From an uncultured Thermoanaerobacterales bacterium (GTDB taxonomy: Bacteria; Bacillota; Clostridia; Christensenellales; UBA1242), in NCBI GenBank assembly GCA_900557695.1, contig USTP01000007.1, positions 1 through 22,753 of the forward strand: a DNA stretch of 22,753 nt, read 5' to 3'. Shown one piece after another: positions 15,585-22,115 of this stretch. Within the stretch, counting starts at the first letter, position 1; each line of letters opens with the position of its first letter. The notes beneath the pieces are model-generated. The model was not told where the DNA came from and searched no databases. It worked only from the letters and a program-made list of their open reading frames with translations. Position numbers and translations under genes: made by a program.

Positions 15585-16424
15585 ATGCGTATAAATTGGT
15601 TTCCTGGTCATATGAAAAAGACGCTGGAAAGTATTGAAAACAATGTTAAAAATGTAGATTTGGTGTTGTATGTTCTTGATGCTAGAGCTTTTTTGTCGTG
15701 CTTAAATCCAAAAATTGATGAAATAGTTAAGAACAAACCAATCTTATATATATTAAATAAAGCCGACTTAATTTCAACGCAAGATTTATCAAGTATGATA
15801 AAATGGTTTAGTGATAAAGGTAAATTTGTTTTAGCTCTTCAGGGCACAAGCTCTAGTTCCAAAGCAGTTTTGTTATCAAAATTAAAAGAGTTAACTAAAG
15901 ATAAATATGAAAGGTCTAAATTAAAAGGAGTAGAACCGATCTTTAAAGTTATGGTTATTGGAATTCCAAATACTGGTAAATCAACAATAATTAACACTCT
16001 TTGCGGAACGAAAAAGACTATGACAGGAGATAAAGCTGGGGTGACTAAAGACAATCAATGGGTTAGAATAACAGATAATTTTGCTTTGCTTGATACTCCT
16101 GGTACTTTATGGCCAAAATTTGAGGATGAAATGGTGGCTTTAAAACTTGCATTTATTGGCAGTATTAAAAAGGAAGTTATAGATGAAGAAGAACTTGGTT
16201 TTGAACTAATTAAATACATGATATCTTATTATCCTAATTTTTTAAGTTCTAGATATGGTGTTACTAATTTTGAAAGGGAACCTGTAGAAGTTTATGACGA
16301 TATATTAAAAAGATTAGGCTGTATAATGCGGGGTGGAGAACTAGATTACACAAAAGGTGCTGTTAAAGTTTTAGAAGATTTTAGAAGCGGGAGGATGGGG
16401 CAAATTTGTTTAGATAAGGTTTAA
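15585..16424 (+). CDS. rbgA: Ribosome biogenesis GTPase RbgA (YlqF)
   Basis: A circularly permuted GTPase needed for a late step of 50S assembly (entry of L16 and neighbours). A protein of 279 residues. INWFPGHMKKT (3-13) is the family N-terminus, and LDARAFLSCLNP (31-42) follows. The GTPase motifs occur in permuted order: G4 NKAD (58-61), then G1 GIPNTGKST (126-134), then G3 DTPG (170-173). A C-terminal helical domain follows, roughly residues 185-279. The ATG at 15585 is chosen because AAGGTGG (15572-15578) lies 6 bases upstream; an in-frame TTG at 15564 has no SD. It is 31 bases after trmD. Confidence 0.96.
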   Translation: MRINWFPGHMKKTLESIENNVKNVDLVLYVLDARAFLSCLNPKIDEIVKNKPILYILNKADLISTQDLSSMIKWFSDKGKFVLALQGTSSSSKAVLLSKLKELTKDKYERSKLKGVEPIFKVMVIGIPNTGKSTIINTLCGTKKTMTGDKAGVTKDNQWVRITDNFALLDTPGTLWPKFEDEMVALKLAFIGSIKKEVIDEEELGFELIKYMISYYPNFLSSRYGVTNFEREPVEVYDDILKRLGCIMRGGELDYTKGAVKVLEDFRSGRMGQICLDKV

Positions 16425-16476
16425 ATTAAGTTTTGATACCATATTTTAATAATTTCTAAACATTTTTGCGTTTTTT

Positions 16477-17106
16477 ATGAAAAAACTTTACAATATAGAA
16501 GAAAAGAAAAGGTTGGAGAATGAACTTTATTTAGCTGGTTATAACTTTATTGGTGGTGCAGACGAGGTTGGCAGAGGACCGCTTGCAGGGCCAGTTGTTT
16601 GTGCTGCAGTTATATTACCTAAAAACTCTAATATTATTGGCATTGATGATAGTAAAAAGTTATCTGCTAAAAAACGAGAAGAGCTTTATGATAAAATAAT
16701 TGCAGATGCCATATCTTATAGCATTGAATATGTATTTGAAGATGAAATTGACGATATAAATATTCTTAATGCAACTAAAAAATGTATGAGCAAGGCTATA
16801 AACAATCTTAGTGTTAAGCCAGACATAATGCTTATTGATGCTTTAACTGGACTTGATATTAAATGTGAAAGTAGGGCGATAGTTCATGGAGATGCTATAA
16901 GCTATTGCATAGGTGCAGCAAGTATATTAGCTAAAGTTTCTAGAGATAGATTTATGGATGCACTAGATGAAAAATATCCTGTTTATGGTTTTAAGCAAAA
17001 CAAAGGTTATGGAACAAAGCAGCACATAGATGCTCTTTATAAATATGGACCATCAGAGGTGCATAGAAAAACATTTTTAAAATTTTTACCAAATATCAAT
17101 AAGTAA
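16477..17106 (+). CDS. rnhB: Ribonuclease HII
   Basis: Removes RNA from RNA/DNA hybrids and misincorporated ribonucleotides. At 209 residues it is the usual length. The active-site acids are Asp29-Glu30 in GGADEVGRGPLAGPV (26-40), Asp121 in IMLIDAL, and Asp139 in HGDAISYCIGAASILAKVSRD (137-157). The motif GIDDSKKLSAKKRE (55-68) and the C-terminal GYGTKQH/GPSEVHRKTF segments are intact. The ATG at 16477 has no SD: the 16 bases before it are almost all T. There is no alternative in-frame start before the conserved region. It probably belongs to the rimM operon (gap of 52 bases after rbgA). Confidence 0.96.
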   Translation: MKKLYNIEEKKRLENELYLAGYNFIGGADEVGRGPLAGPVVCAAVILPKNSNIIGIDDSKKLSAKKREELYDKIIADAISYSIEYVFEDEIDDINILNATKKCMSKAINNLSVKPDIMLIDALTGLDIKCESRAIVHGDAISYCIGAASILAKVSRDRFMDALDEKYPVYGFKQNKGYGTKQHIDALYKYGPSEVHRKTFLKFLPNINK

Positions 17107-17124
17107 TTAGGAAGATAAATTTTT

Positions 17125-17559
17125 ATGAATAATATTTACAAGGGTGCCATGGGAGAGGCTATGGCAGAAAAATATTTGATAGAAAAGGGTTATAAAATAC
17201 TTTCAAAAAACTGCAAATTTGCAGGGGCAGAGCTTGATATTGTTGCTATTTATCCAGTTAAAACCCAAAAAAAAGATATAAAGCGTGAATATAATAACAG
17301 TGAGGTTAAATCTAAAGTTGCACTGAATTGTAGGCTTTCTGCACTTCAAGATATTTTAGTTTTTGTTGAGGTTAAATATAGTTCTACTATAGTTTTTGGA
17401 GAACCCATGGAGAGGGTAGATAAGCATAAACAAAAACAAATTATAAAAGCCGCCGAACTTTATATATATAAGAATAAACTTAATATGCCATGTAGGTTTG
17501 ATGTTGTATCTATAGTTGGTAAGGATATATGCCATATTGAAAGCGCGTTTGAAGCATAG
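17125..17559 (+). CDS. yraN: YraN family (UPF0102) endonuclease-like protein
   Basis: A 144-residue UPF0102 protein with the restriction-endonuclease-like fold. The family's cellular function is not settled. GAMGEAMAEKYLIEKGYKIL (7-26) and NCKFAGAELDIVA (29-41) are the N-terminal signature; Glu36/Asp38 and the E82-V83-K84 triad match the PD-(D/E)xK site. The family is normally about 115-125 residues. The extra length is an insertion of about 28 residues (around 42-77, Lys/Asn/Ser-rich) between the catalytic Asp and the ExK strand. AGGAAG (17109-17114) precedes the ATG. It lies 18 bases after rnhB, a common pairing. Stop codon TAG. Confidence 0.9.
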   Translation: MNNIYKGAMGEAMAEKYLIEKGYKILSKNCKFAGAELDIVAIYPVKTQKKDIKREYNNSEVKSKVALNCRLSALQDILVFVEVKYSSTIVFGEPMERVDKHKQKQIIKAAELYIYKNKLNMPCRFDVVSIVGKDICHIESAFEA

Positions 17560-17599
17560 TATTGCTTGATATAATTTTATATTATATTTATTAAAATAC

Positions 17600-17628
17600 T
17601 TGATTTTAATTGTTTTATATGATAAAAT
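17600..17628 (+). promoter_or_regulatory. Promoter of rplS
   Basis: TTGATT (17600-17605), a 17-base spacer and TAAAAT (17623-17628). The start is predicted near 17635, giving a leader of about 70 bases before rplS. Confidence 0.65.
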
Positions 17629-17634
17629 ACCAGT

Positions 17635-17704
17635 ACATTTTGAGTGGTCCTCTGCGTTTTGAGCTAGCATGAACACTCGACCATACTATAAAGGAGGCAA
17701 AAAC
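17635..17704 (+). promoter_or_regulatory. Probable L19 ribosomal-protein leader
   Basis: The region between the rplS promoter and its SD can fold. GAGTG (17642-17646) pairs with CACTC (17674-17678), with small internal pairings such as CTC/GAG (17650-17652/17661-17663). TGGTC (17645-17649) can instead pair with GACCA (17679-17683), giving mutually exclusive folds just before AAGGAGG (17691-17697). The position, size and GC-richer block in an AT-rich setting fit the Firmicutes L19 leader, which L19 is thought to bind for autoregulation. The family match is from memory, not computed. Confidence 0.6.
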
Positions 17705-18046
17705 ATGAATATCATTGATGCTGTTGAGAAAGAAGGTATGCGCACTGATATCCCTCAATTTAACATTGGCGACACTGTGAAGGTTTTCGTTAAAGTTGTT
17801 GAAGGCAACCGTGAAAGGCTTCAGGGTTTTGAAGGTGTGGTAATAGCTCGTAAGCATGGTGGAATTAGAGAAACATTTACCGTTAGGCGTGTGTCTTTCG
17901 GTGTTGGTATTGAAAGAACTTTCCCTTTGCACTCACCAAAGATTGATCATATAGATGTTGTTAGAAAAGGTGATGTTAGACGCGCTAAACTTTATTATCT
18001 TCGTGAACGTTCTGGTAAGAGTGCTAAGATAAAAGAAAAGAAATAA
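17705..18046 (+). CDS. rplS: 50S ribosomal protein bL19
   Basis: Large-subunit protein at the 30S-50S interface. A protein of 113 residues from the ATG at 17705, with the conserved [37 protein letters not shown] and [20 protein letters not shown] blocks. An in-frame ATG at 17669 is rejected: it lies within the leader and AAGGAGG (17691-17697) is 7 bases before 17705. It stands alone between its own promoter and leader and a terminator. In Bacillus rplS directly follows trmD; here rbgA, rnhB and yraN come between. Confidence 0.98.
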   Translation: MNIIDAVEKEGMRTDIPQFNIGDTVKVFVKVVEGNRERLQGFEGVVIARKHGGIRETFTVRRVSFGVGIERTFPLHSPKIDHIDVVRKGDVRRAKLYYLRERSGKSAKIKEKK

Positions 18047-18053
18047 AAAAATT

Positions 18054-18082
18054 AAGAGTCCTTTGTTAAGGGCTCTTTTTTT
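18054..18082 (+). terminator. Intrinsic terminator after rplS
   Basis: A 10-bp stem, AAGAGTCCTT (18054-18063) with AAGGGCTCTT (18068-18077), one G-U pair, TGTT loop, followed by a T run to 18082. Confidence 0.92.
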
Positions 18083-18134
18083 GTTTAAATTATATTTACT
18101 ACATAAAACTTATTGAAGAATTAAATTTTAATAA

Positions 18135-18163
18135 TTGCCAAAAATTTTATAGTTTGATATACT
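18135..18163 (+). promoter_or_regulatory. Promoter of polA
   Basis: TTGCCA (18135-18140), a 17-base spacer and TATACT (18158-18163), preceded by TGA, which gives an extended -10. The start is predicted near 18170, leaving a leader of about 27 bases. Confidence 0.72.
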
Positions 18164-18196
18164 AAACGAAAGTAAATAATTGATTTGGAGTTAATT

Positions 18197-20749
18197 ATGA
18201 AAAATAAGCTAGTACTAATAGACGGCAATAGCATACTTTATCGTTCGTTCTATGCTTTGCCATCACTTATGACGGCAGATGGCCAGTACACGAATGCTAT
18301 ATATGGATTTGCAAATATTCTTGTGAAAACCATAAACGAATTGAAGCCAACGCATATTGGGGTTGCTTTTGATGTGGCTAAAAAAACTTTTAGAAATGAT
18401 ATTTATTCAGACTATAAAGCAACTCGTAAACCTATGCCAGAAGAGCTTCGCTCTCAAGTGGCTCCCGTTAAAGAAATGCTTAAGCTTATGAATATTACAG
18501 TGTTAGAAAAAGATGGTTTAGAGGCTGATGATATATTAGGTACAATTTCTAAACGATTTGATAACGAGGCGCAAATTATTATAGTTACTGGCGATAGGGA
18601 CACTCTTCAACTTATTTCAAAAACCACCTCTATTTATTTTACTAAAAAAGGTATATCCGATGTTAAGATAATGGATAAAGAGGCTTTAAGAGAAGAGTAT
18701 GGTATTGAGGCTGAAAGTATTGTAGATTTAAAAGCTCTTCAGGGCGACACTTCAGATAATATTCCTGGAGTTTTTGGTATTGGAGAAAAAACAGCCTTGG
18801 AACTTGTTCAAAAGTATGGAACAATAAAAAATATTTATAAAAATATTGAAGAAATAAAACAAAATATTAGAAAAAAACTTATTGTTGGCAAGGACATGGC
18901 CGAAATGTCGTTTAAACTTGCCAAGATAAATAGAGAGGTTGATATTGATTGTAAACTAGAAGATTTAACTTACGATTTCCCTTTTTCAGAGCAAGTTTAT
19001 GAATTTATGGAAAAATGTAGATTTAATAGTTTGCTTAAAAGAGAAGATATTTTTGGGAAAAAGAGCGTAGAAAGCAAGAAACTTAAATTCGAGTGTAAAA
19101 ACATTGAATCTATAAATCATTTGCAAAACATGCTTAAAACTATTGAAGAAAATGGTTTGTTTTCTGCATATATTGACGATGATGATAATTTCTATTTCTC
19201 ATCTGGAGAAAATGAATGGATTGTTCGCTCGGTTTTAGACATGTTTTCTTTTCTTGGGCATGAGGGCAATATATATGGCATTTTGAAACCTATTTTTGAA
19301 AATGAGAACATTCGAAAACTATTTTTTGATAGTAAGCTTATGAGGCATAAATTGCAAAGTAAGGGAATTAACATTTGTGGCAAGTTTGAGGATATAAGTA
19401 TTATGGCACATCTTGTTGAAGGAGTGTCGATTAAGTATCCTGAAGATGTTCTTGAAGGGCCTGGGCTTAATATTAAAAATCCAGCAAGAAGTATTTGTTT
19501 GGTTTACAATAGCCTTTTAGAAAAGCTTAAAGAGTATGGTATGGAAAAACTATACTACGAAGTTGAGTTGCCTTTGTCTGTAGTTTTGTTTGATATGGAA
19601 AATGCAGGTTTTAAGGTAGATAGAAACAGGGTAGACGAGTTGGGCTCGCTATATAAAACTGAAATAGATAGCCTTGTTGACCATATATATAAACTGGCTG
19701 GGGAGCGATTTAACATAAATTCAGCAAAACAACTTGGAGATATTTTGTATGACAAATTGGCATTGCCGCATAATAGAAAAAAATCTACCAGCGCTGAGGT
19801 TTTGCAAGAAATTGTAAATTCGCATGAAATCGTGCCTGTTATTCTAAGATACAGAAAGGTTACAAAACTATATAGCACTTACATTGAGGGGTTAAAACCA
19901 CATATTGATAAAAATAATATTGTTCACACTAGCTTTAAACAGACCTTGACCACAACGGGAAGATTGTCTAGCGTTGAACCAAATCTTCAAAACATTCCTA
20001 TACGCTCGGATGAAAGTAGAGAAGTTAGAAGTATATATGTTGCTAGAAGTGAGGACAATGTTTTAATAGATGCAGATTACTCTCAAATTGAGTTAAGGTT
20101 GCTTGCTCATTTTTCGGGCGATCCGTTCTTTATGGAGGCATTTAATAAAGGTTATGATATCCACACGCAAACAGCGTGCCAAGTTTTTGGAGTTTTAAAA
20201 GAAAATGTTACTTCTGAAATGCGTAGAATTGCTAAAATAGTAAACTTTGGAATAATTTATGGAATTAGTGATTATGGATTGGCACTTGATTTAAAAACTT
20301 CAACAAAAGAAGCAAGAGCCTTTATAGAAAACTTCTACGCGAATCATCCAAAAGTTAGAGAATATATGGATGAGGCTGTTAAAACCGCAAGAGAAACGGG
20401 AAGGGTTTCTACTTTGCTTGGCAGAACAAGAAGAATGCTTGATATAAATTCAAGCAACTACTTAATAAGAACTAGGGCAGAGAGAGCAAGCCAAAACATG
20501 CCTCTTCAAGGCTCCGCAGCCGACATAATTAAGCTTGCAATGCTTAAGGTTTATAAAGCATTAAAGGAAGGTAACTTTGAGGCTAAGCTTATAATGCAGG
20601 TTCATGATGAGCTTATTATAGACTGTCCGATAAAGGAAAAGGATGCTGTTGAGAAACTTGTTCGAGAGGCTATGAATTCTGCGTATGAATTGAAGGTTCC
20701 GCTTGTGTGCGATGTAACCTCTTCATATAGATGGTCGGATGGACATTAA
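18197..20749 (+). CDS. polA: DNA polymerase I
   Basis: Repair and Okazaki-fragment polymerase of 850 residues. The N-terminal 5'-nuclease domain (1-290) has LVLIDGNSILYRSFYALP, DGLEADDILG, TGDRDTLQLI and LQGDTSDNIPG. The middle 3'-5' exonuclease-like domain (about 300-460) lacks the DxE metal-binding residues (YIDDDDNFYF sits where FDxET would be), so proofreading is presumably lost, as in Bacillus Pol I. The polymerase domain has motif A DYSQIELR (Asp627), motif B RRIAKIVNFGIIYG and motif C VHDE (Asp804). The ATG at 18197 is preferred over an in-frame TTG at 18185 that is part of the SD TTGGAG (18185-18190). The stop codon overlaps the A tract of a hairpin that terminates opposite-strand transcription. 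Confidence 0.98.
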   Translation: MKNKLVLIDGNSILYRSFYALPSLMTADGQYTNAIYGFANILVKTINELKPTHIGVAFDVAKKTFRNDIYSDYKATRKPMPEELRSQVAPVKEMLKLMNITVLEKDGLEADDILGTISKRFDNEAQIIIVTGDRDTLQLISKTTSIYFTKKGISDVKIMDKEALREEYGIEAESIVDLKALQGDTSDNIPGVFGIGEKTALELVQKYGTIKNIYKNIEEIKQNIRKKLIVGKDMAEMSFKLAKINREVDIDCKLEDLTYDFPFSEQVYEFMEKCRFNSLLKREDIFGKKSVESKKLKFECKNIESINHLQNMLKTIEENGLFSAYIDDDDNFYFSSGENEWIVRSVLDMFSFLGHEGNIYGILKPIFENENIRKLFFDSKLMRHKLQSKGINICGKFEDISIMAHLVEGVSIKYPEDVLEGPGLNIKNPARSICLVYNSLLEKLKEYGMEKLYYEVELPLSVVLFDMENAGFKVDRNRVDELGSLYKTEIDSLVDHIYKLAGERFNINSAKQLGDILYDKLALPHNRKKSTSAEVLQEIVNSHEIVPVILRYRKVTKLYSTYIEGLKPHIDKNNIVHTSFKQTLTTTGRLSSVEPNLQNIPIRSDESREVRSIYVARSEDNVLIDADYSQIELRLLAHFSGDPFFMEAFNKGYDIHTQTACQVFGVLKENVTSEMRRIAKIVNFGIIYGISDYGLALDLKTSTKEARAFIENFYANHPKVREYMDEAVKTARETGRVSTLLGRTRRMLDINSSNYLIRTRAERASQNMPLQGSAADIIKLAMLKVYKALKEGNFEAKLIMQVHDELIIDCPIKEKDAVEKLVREAMNSAYELKVPLVCDVTSSYRWSDGH

Positions 20750-20775
20750 AAAAAGAACCATATATTTTATGGTTC
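20748..20775 (-). terminator. Intrinsic terminator on the minus strand
   Basis: GAACCATA (20755-20762) pairs with TATGGTTC (20768-20775). Read on the minus strand it is followed by seven T (complement of 20748-20754). On the plus strand no U tract follows, so it is oriented to end a leftward transcript from the polA-transglycosylase gap. Confidence 0.75.
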
Positions 20776-21041
20776 GAAATTTTCGTTTGGTTCTTCAGTA
20801 GTAAGACTAGTAAAGATGCTCATTTGGGCGTCTTTTTTTTCTAATGAGGATGGTTTTAAAAATGTAGACAGAAAGTTACTCATATTTAGCGATTTATTAT
20901 AACTTGTGTTTTGCATGTGTCTAATGCAGATTTTATTTCTCCTTGAGTTATAACTTCTGTGTTTAACTCTATTAAATTTGCGAACTTTGCACTATTAATT
21001 AGTTGATTTTGTGAATTTCTTTCCTTAATTTTACTTTTATG
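20767..21041 (-). pseudogene. Possible frameshifted or tiny gene in the gap after polA
   Basis: This fills most of the 368-base gap between polA and the transglycosylase. On the minus strand two open frames abut. Frame A (21041 to 20886, 51 codons) ends SALDTCKTQVIINR and has no ATG, GTG or TTG start. Frame B (20916 to 20767) has an ATG and 49 codons, ends TTEEPNENFEP and stops within the following minus-strand terminator. Adding one base to the A run at 20893-20895 would join them into about 91 residues (reading QVIIKSLNMSNFLSTF across the joint). Promoter and terminator on the same strand flank it. I do not recognise the product. It could equally be a small RNA with chance open frames, and a plus-strand terminator lies within it. 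Confidence 0.3.
20812..20840 (+). terminator. Intrinsic terminator after polA
   Basis: AGATGCTC (20814-20821) pairs with GGGCGTCT (20826-20833) with two G-U pairs and an ATTT loop, extended by A-T pairs and followed by eight T (20833-20840). It is 63 bases after the polA stop. Confidence 0.88.
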
Positions 21042-21044
21042 TTA

Positions 21045-21073
21045 ATTTTAGCACAGAAATTTCACAACTTCAA
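21045..21073 (-). promoter_or_regulatory. Minus-strand promoter in the gap after polA
   Basis: On the minus strand, TTGAAG (complement of 21068-21073), a 17-base spacer ending in TGC, then TAAAAT (complement of 21045-21050), so an extended -10. The start is predicted near 21038. A transcript would run about 290 bases to the terminator at 20748-20775. Confidence 0.6.
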
Positions 21074-21105
21074 TGCGGTTTTTAATTAAAATTTGTTTGA
21101 TTGCA

Positions 21106-21111
21106 TAAAAT
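21106..21111 (+). promoter_or_regulatory. Candidate -10 placed for a leaderless start of the transglycosylase gene
   Basis: TAAAAT ends 6 bases before the ATG at 21118, so the expected transcription start coincides with the A of the start codon. No SD is present (AAAAAG only) and no good -35 is visible. Confidence 0.35.
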
Positions 21112-21117
21112 AAAAAG

Positions 21118-21642
21118 ATGAAAGAACGAACAATTTTCGCAATATTTGGCTTAATTGGTGGTTTATGCTTAATACTATCAATTATATTATTTGGTTTTAA
21201 TATTGTTTATCCATTTAAATATAAAAACCTAATAGTTAAGTATTGTGATGAATATGCTTTAGAGTATAGTTTGGTAGCAAGTATAATTTATAGTGAAAGT
21301 AGATATAAAAATGATGCAGTTTCTAGCAAGGGGGCTATTGGGCTTATGCAGATTATGCCAACCACTGCGAAGAGCTTTTATGGTGGTGATGATTTTGAAT
21401 TGAGTTTACTTTATGACCCTGGTATAAACATTGAGATTGGTACAAAATATTTGAGTTATCTGTTTAATAAATATAATGACGAAACAACGGTTCTTGCCTG
21501 TTATAATGCTGGCGAGGGAACTGTTAGAAAATGGATGGGTGAAAATTTGTGTTTAGAAAAAACGCAAATTAGATATCAAGAAACCTTAAATTATGTTGAA
21601 AAAGTGCAAAAAACCAAAAAAATTTATGTTTATCGATTTTAA
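21118..21642 (+). CDS. Membrane-anchored lytic transglycosylase (SLT domain)
   Basis: A peptidoglycan-cleaving enzyme of the Slt/MltE-type lysozyme-like fold, forming anhydromuropeptides outside the membrane. A protein of 174 residues. One N-terminal hydrophobic segment (about 6-32) acts as an uncleaved anchor, and the catalytic domain runs from about 40 to the end. Catalytic Glu60 lies in IIYSESRY (57-64), followed by KGAIGLMQIMPTTA (71-84) and ACYNAGEGTV (127-136), the family's three signatures. It has no SD and may be leaderless. In related Clostridia such a gene often follows polA and coaE; coaE is not here. It is followed by the ASCH-like gene on its own promoter; TAATGA gives a double stop. 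Confidence 0.92.
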   Translation: MKERTIFAIFGLIGGLCLILSIILFGFNIVYPFKYKNLIVKYCDEYALEYSLVASIIYSESRYKNDAVSSKGAIGLMQIMPTTAKSFYGGDDFELSLLYDPGINIEIGTKYLSYLFNKYNDETTVLACYNAGEGTVRKWMGENLCLEKTQIRYQETLNYVEKVQKTKKIYVYRF

Positions 21643-21694
21643 TGAGCCACTTTTGTGTTTGTTATTTTAAGTGAAAAAAATTATTTAATATAAG

Positions 21695-21723
21695 TTGCTA
21701 ATAAAATTTATTTATAATATAAT
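21695..21723 (+). promoter_or_regulatory. Promoter of the ASCH-like/bPH gene pair
   Basis: TTGCTA (21695-21700), a 17-base spacer and perfect TATAAT (21718-21723), with a second overlapping TATAAT at 21713-21718. The start is predicted near 21730, followed at once by GGAGGAG (21734-21740). Confidence 0.78.
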
Positions 21724-21746
21724 AAGCATAAACGGAGGAGAGTGCC

Positions 21747-22106
21747 ATGAAAGATATTTACGAGTTAATTATTGATGATAAGCTTTTCCAAAAATTTTTA
21801 AATCGAAAATTTGCATACCTAATTTCTGTTAATGATAAAGCTAAACAACTTTATAAACAAGATAATTTGCTAACATTGAAAAGTGATAATCAAAGTGAAA
21901 AAAAAGTTATAAAAGCAAAGGTTTCTTCGCTACTTTTCTTTACAACCCTAAAAGAGCTTGTAGAAATGGTTGGAAAAGATAAATGCGGTTTCCGCGAAAC
22001 AACTTCTGTAGATGCTATAGAGGATATTTTTCGTGATAGATTTAACGCTAAAGACATTGAAAAATATGGTTTTGTAGCAATAGGTGTTGAACTATTAAAA
22101 GATTAG
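21747..22106 (+). CDS. Divergent ASCH-like domain protein
   Basis: A 119-residue soluble protein. The pattern resembles short ASCH-domain proteins, which bind RNA or modified nucleotides. There is an opening helix (LIIDDKLFQKFLNRKFAYL), a central strand KKVIKAKVSSLLFFTTLKEL (52-71), and an ending KYGFVAIGVELLKD like the usual YGVVGIEIEL. The expected GxKxxExR ligand motif is not intact (NRKFAYLIS instead), so binding could be lost or altered. A strong SD, GGAGGAG, precedes the ATG. It is the first of two genes; its stop TAG directly abuts an in-frame GTG (22107) of the next gene. Function is unknown; the ASCH assignment is by eye. Confidence 0.55.
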   Translation: MKDIYELIIDDKLFQKFLNRKFAYLISVNDKAKQLYKQDNLLTLKSDNQSEKKVIKAKVSSLLFFTTLKELVEMVGKDKCGFRETTSVDAIEDIFRDRFNAKDIEKYGFVAIGVELLKD

Positions 22107-22115
22107 GTGGTAAAA

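Noticed and set aside
17356..17932. Two minus-strand open frames across yraN, the rplS leader and rplS
   Set aside because: They overlap conserved genes and a structured leader, with no supporting signals or recognisable sequence.
7209..18199. Longer in-frame starts for smc (7209), ffh (12173), trmD (14861), rbgA (15564), rplS (17669) and polA (18185)
   Set aside because: They fall inside, too close to or upstream of the SD, and the downstream ATG begins the conserved family N-terminus.
20970..20990. A AAT TTA heptamer with downstream hairpin as a programmed -1 frameshift site
   Set aside because: It is in the right frame, but frame A has no start codon, and the shifted reading from that point is Arg-rich and unlike a protein; a single-base indel near 20893 explains the frames better.
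21643..21690. Weak CACTT/AAGTG hairpin after the transglycosylase gene as a terminator
   Set aside because: It has only five base pairs, a 15-base-plus loop and an A run rather than a T run after it.
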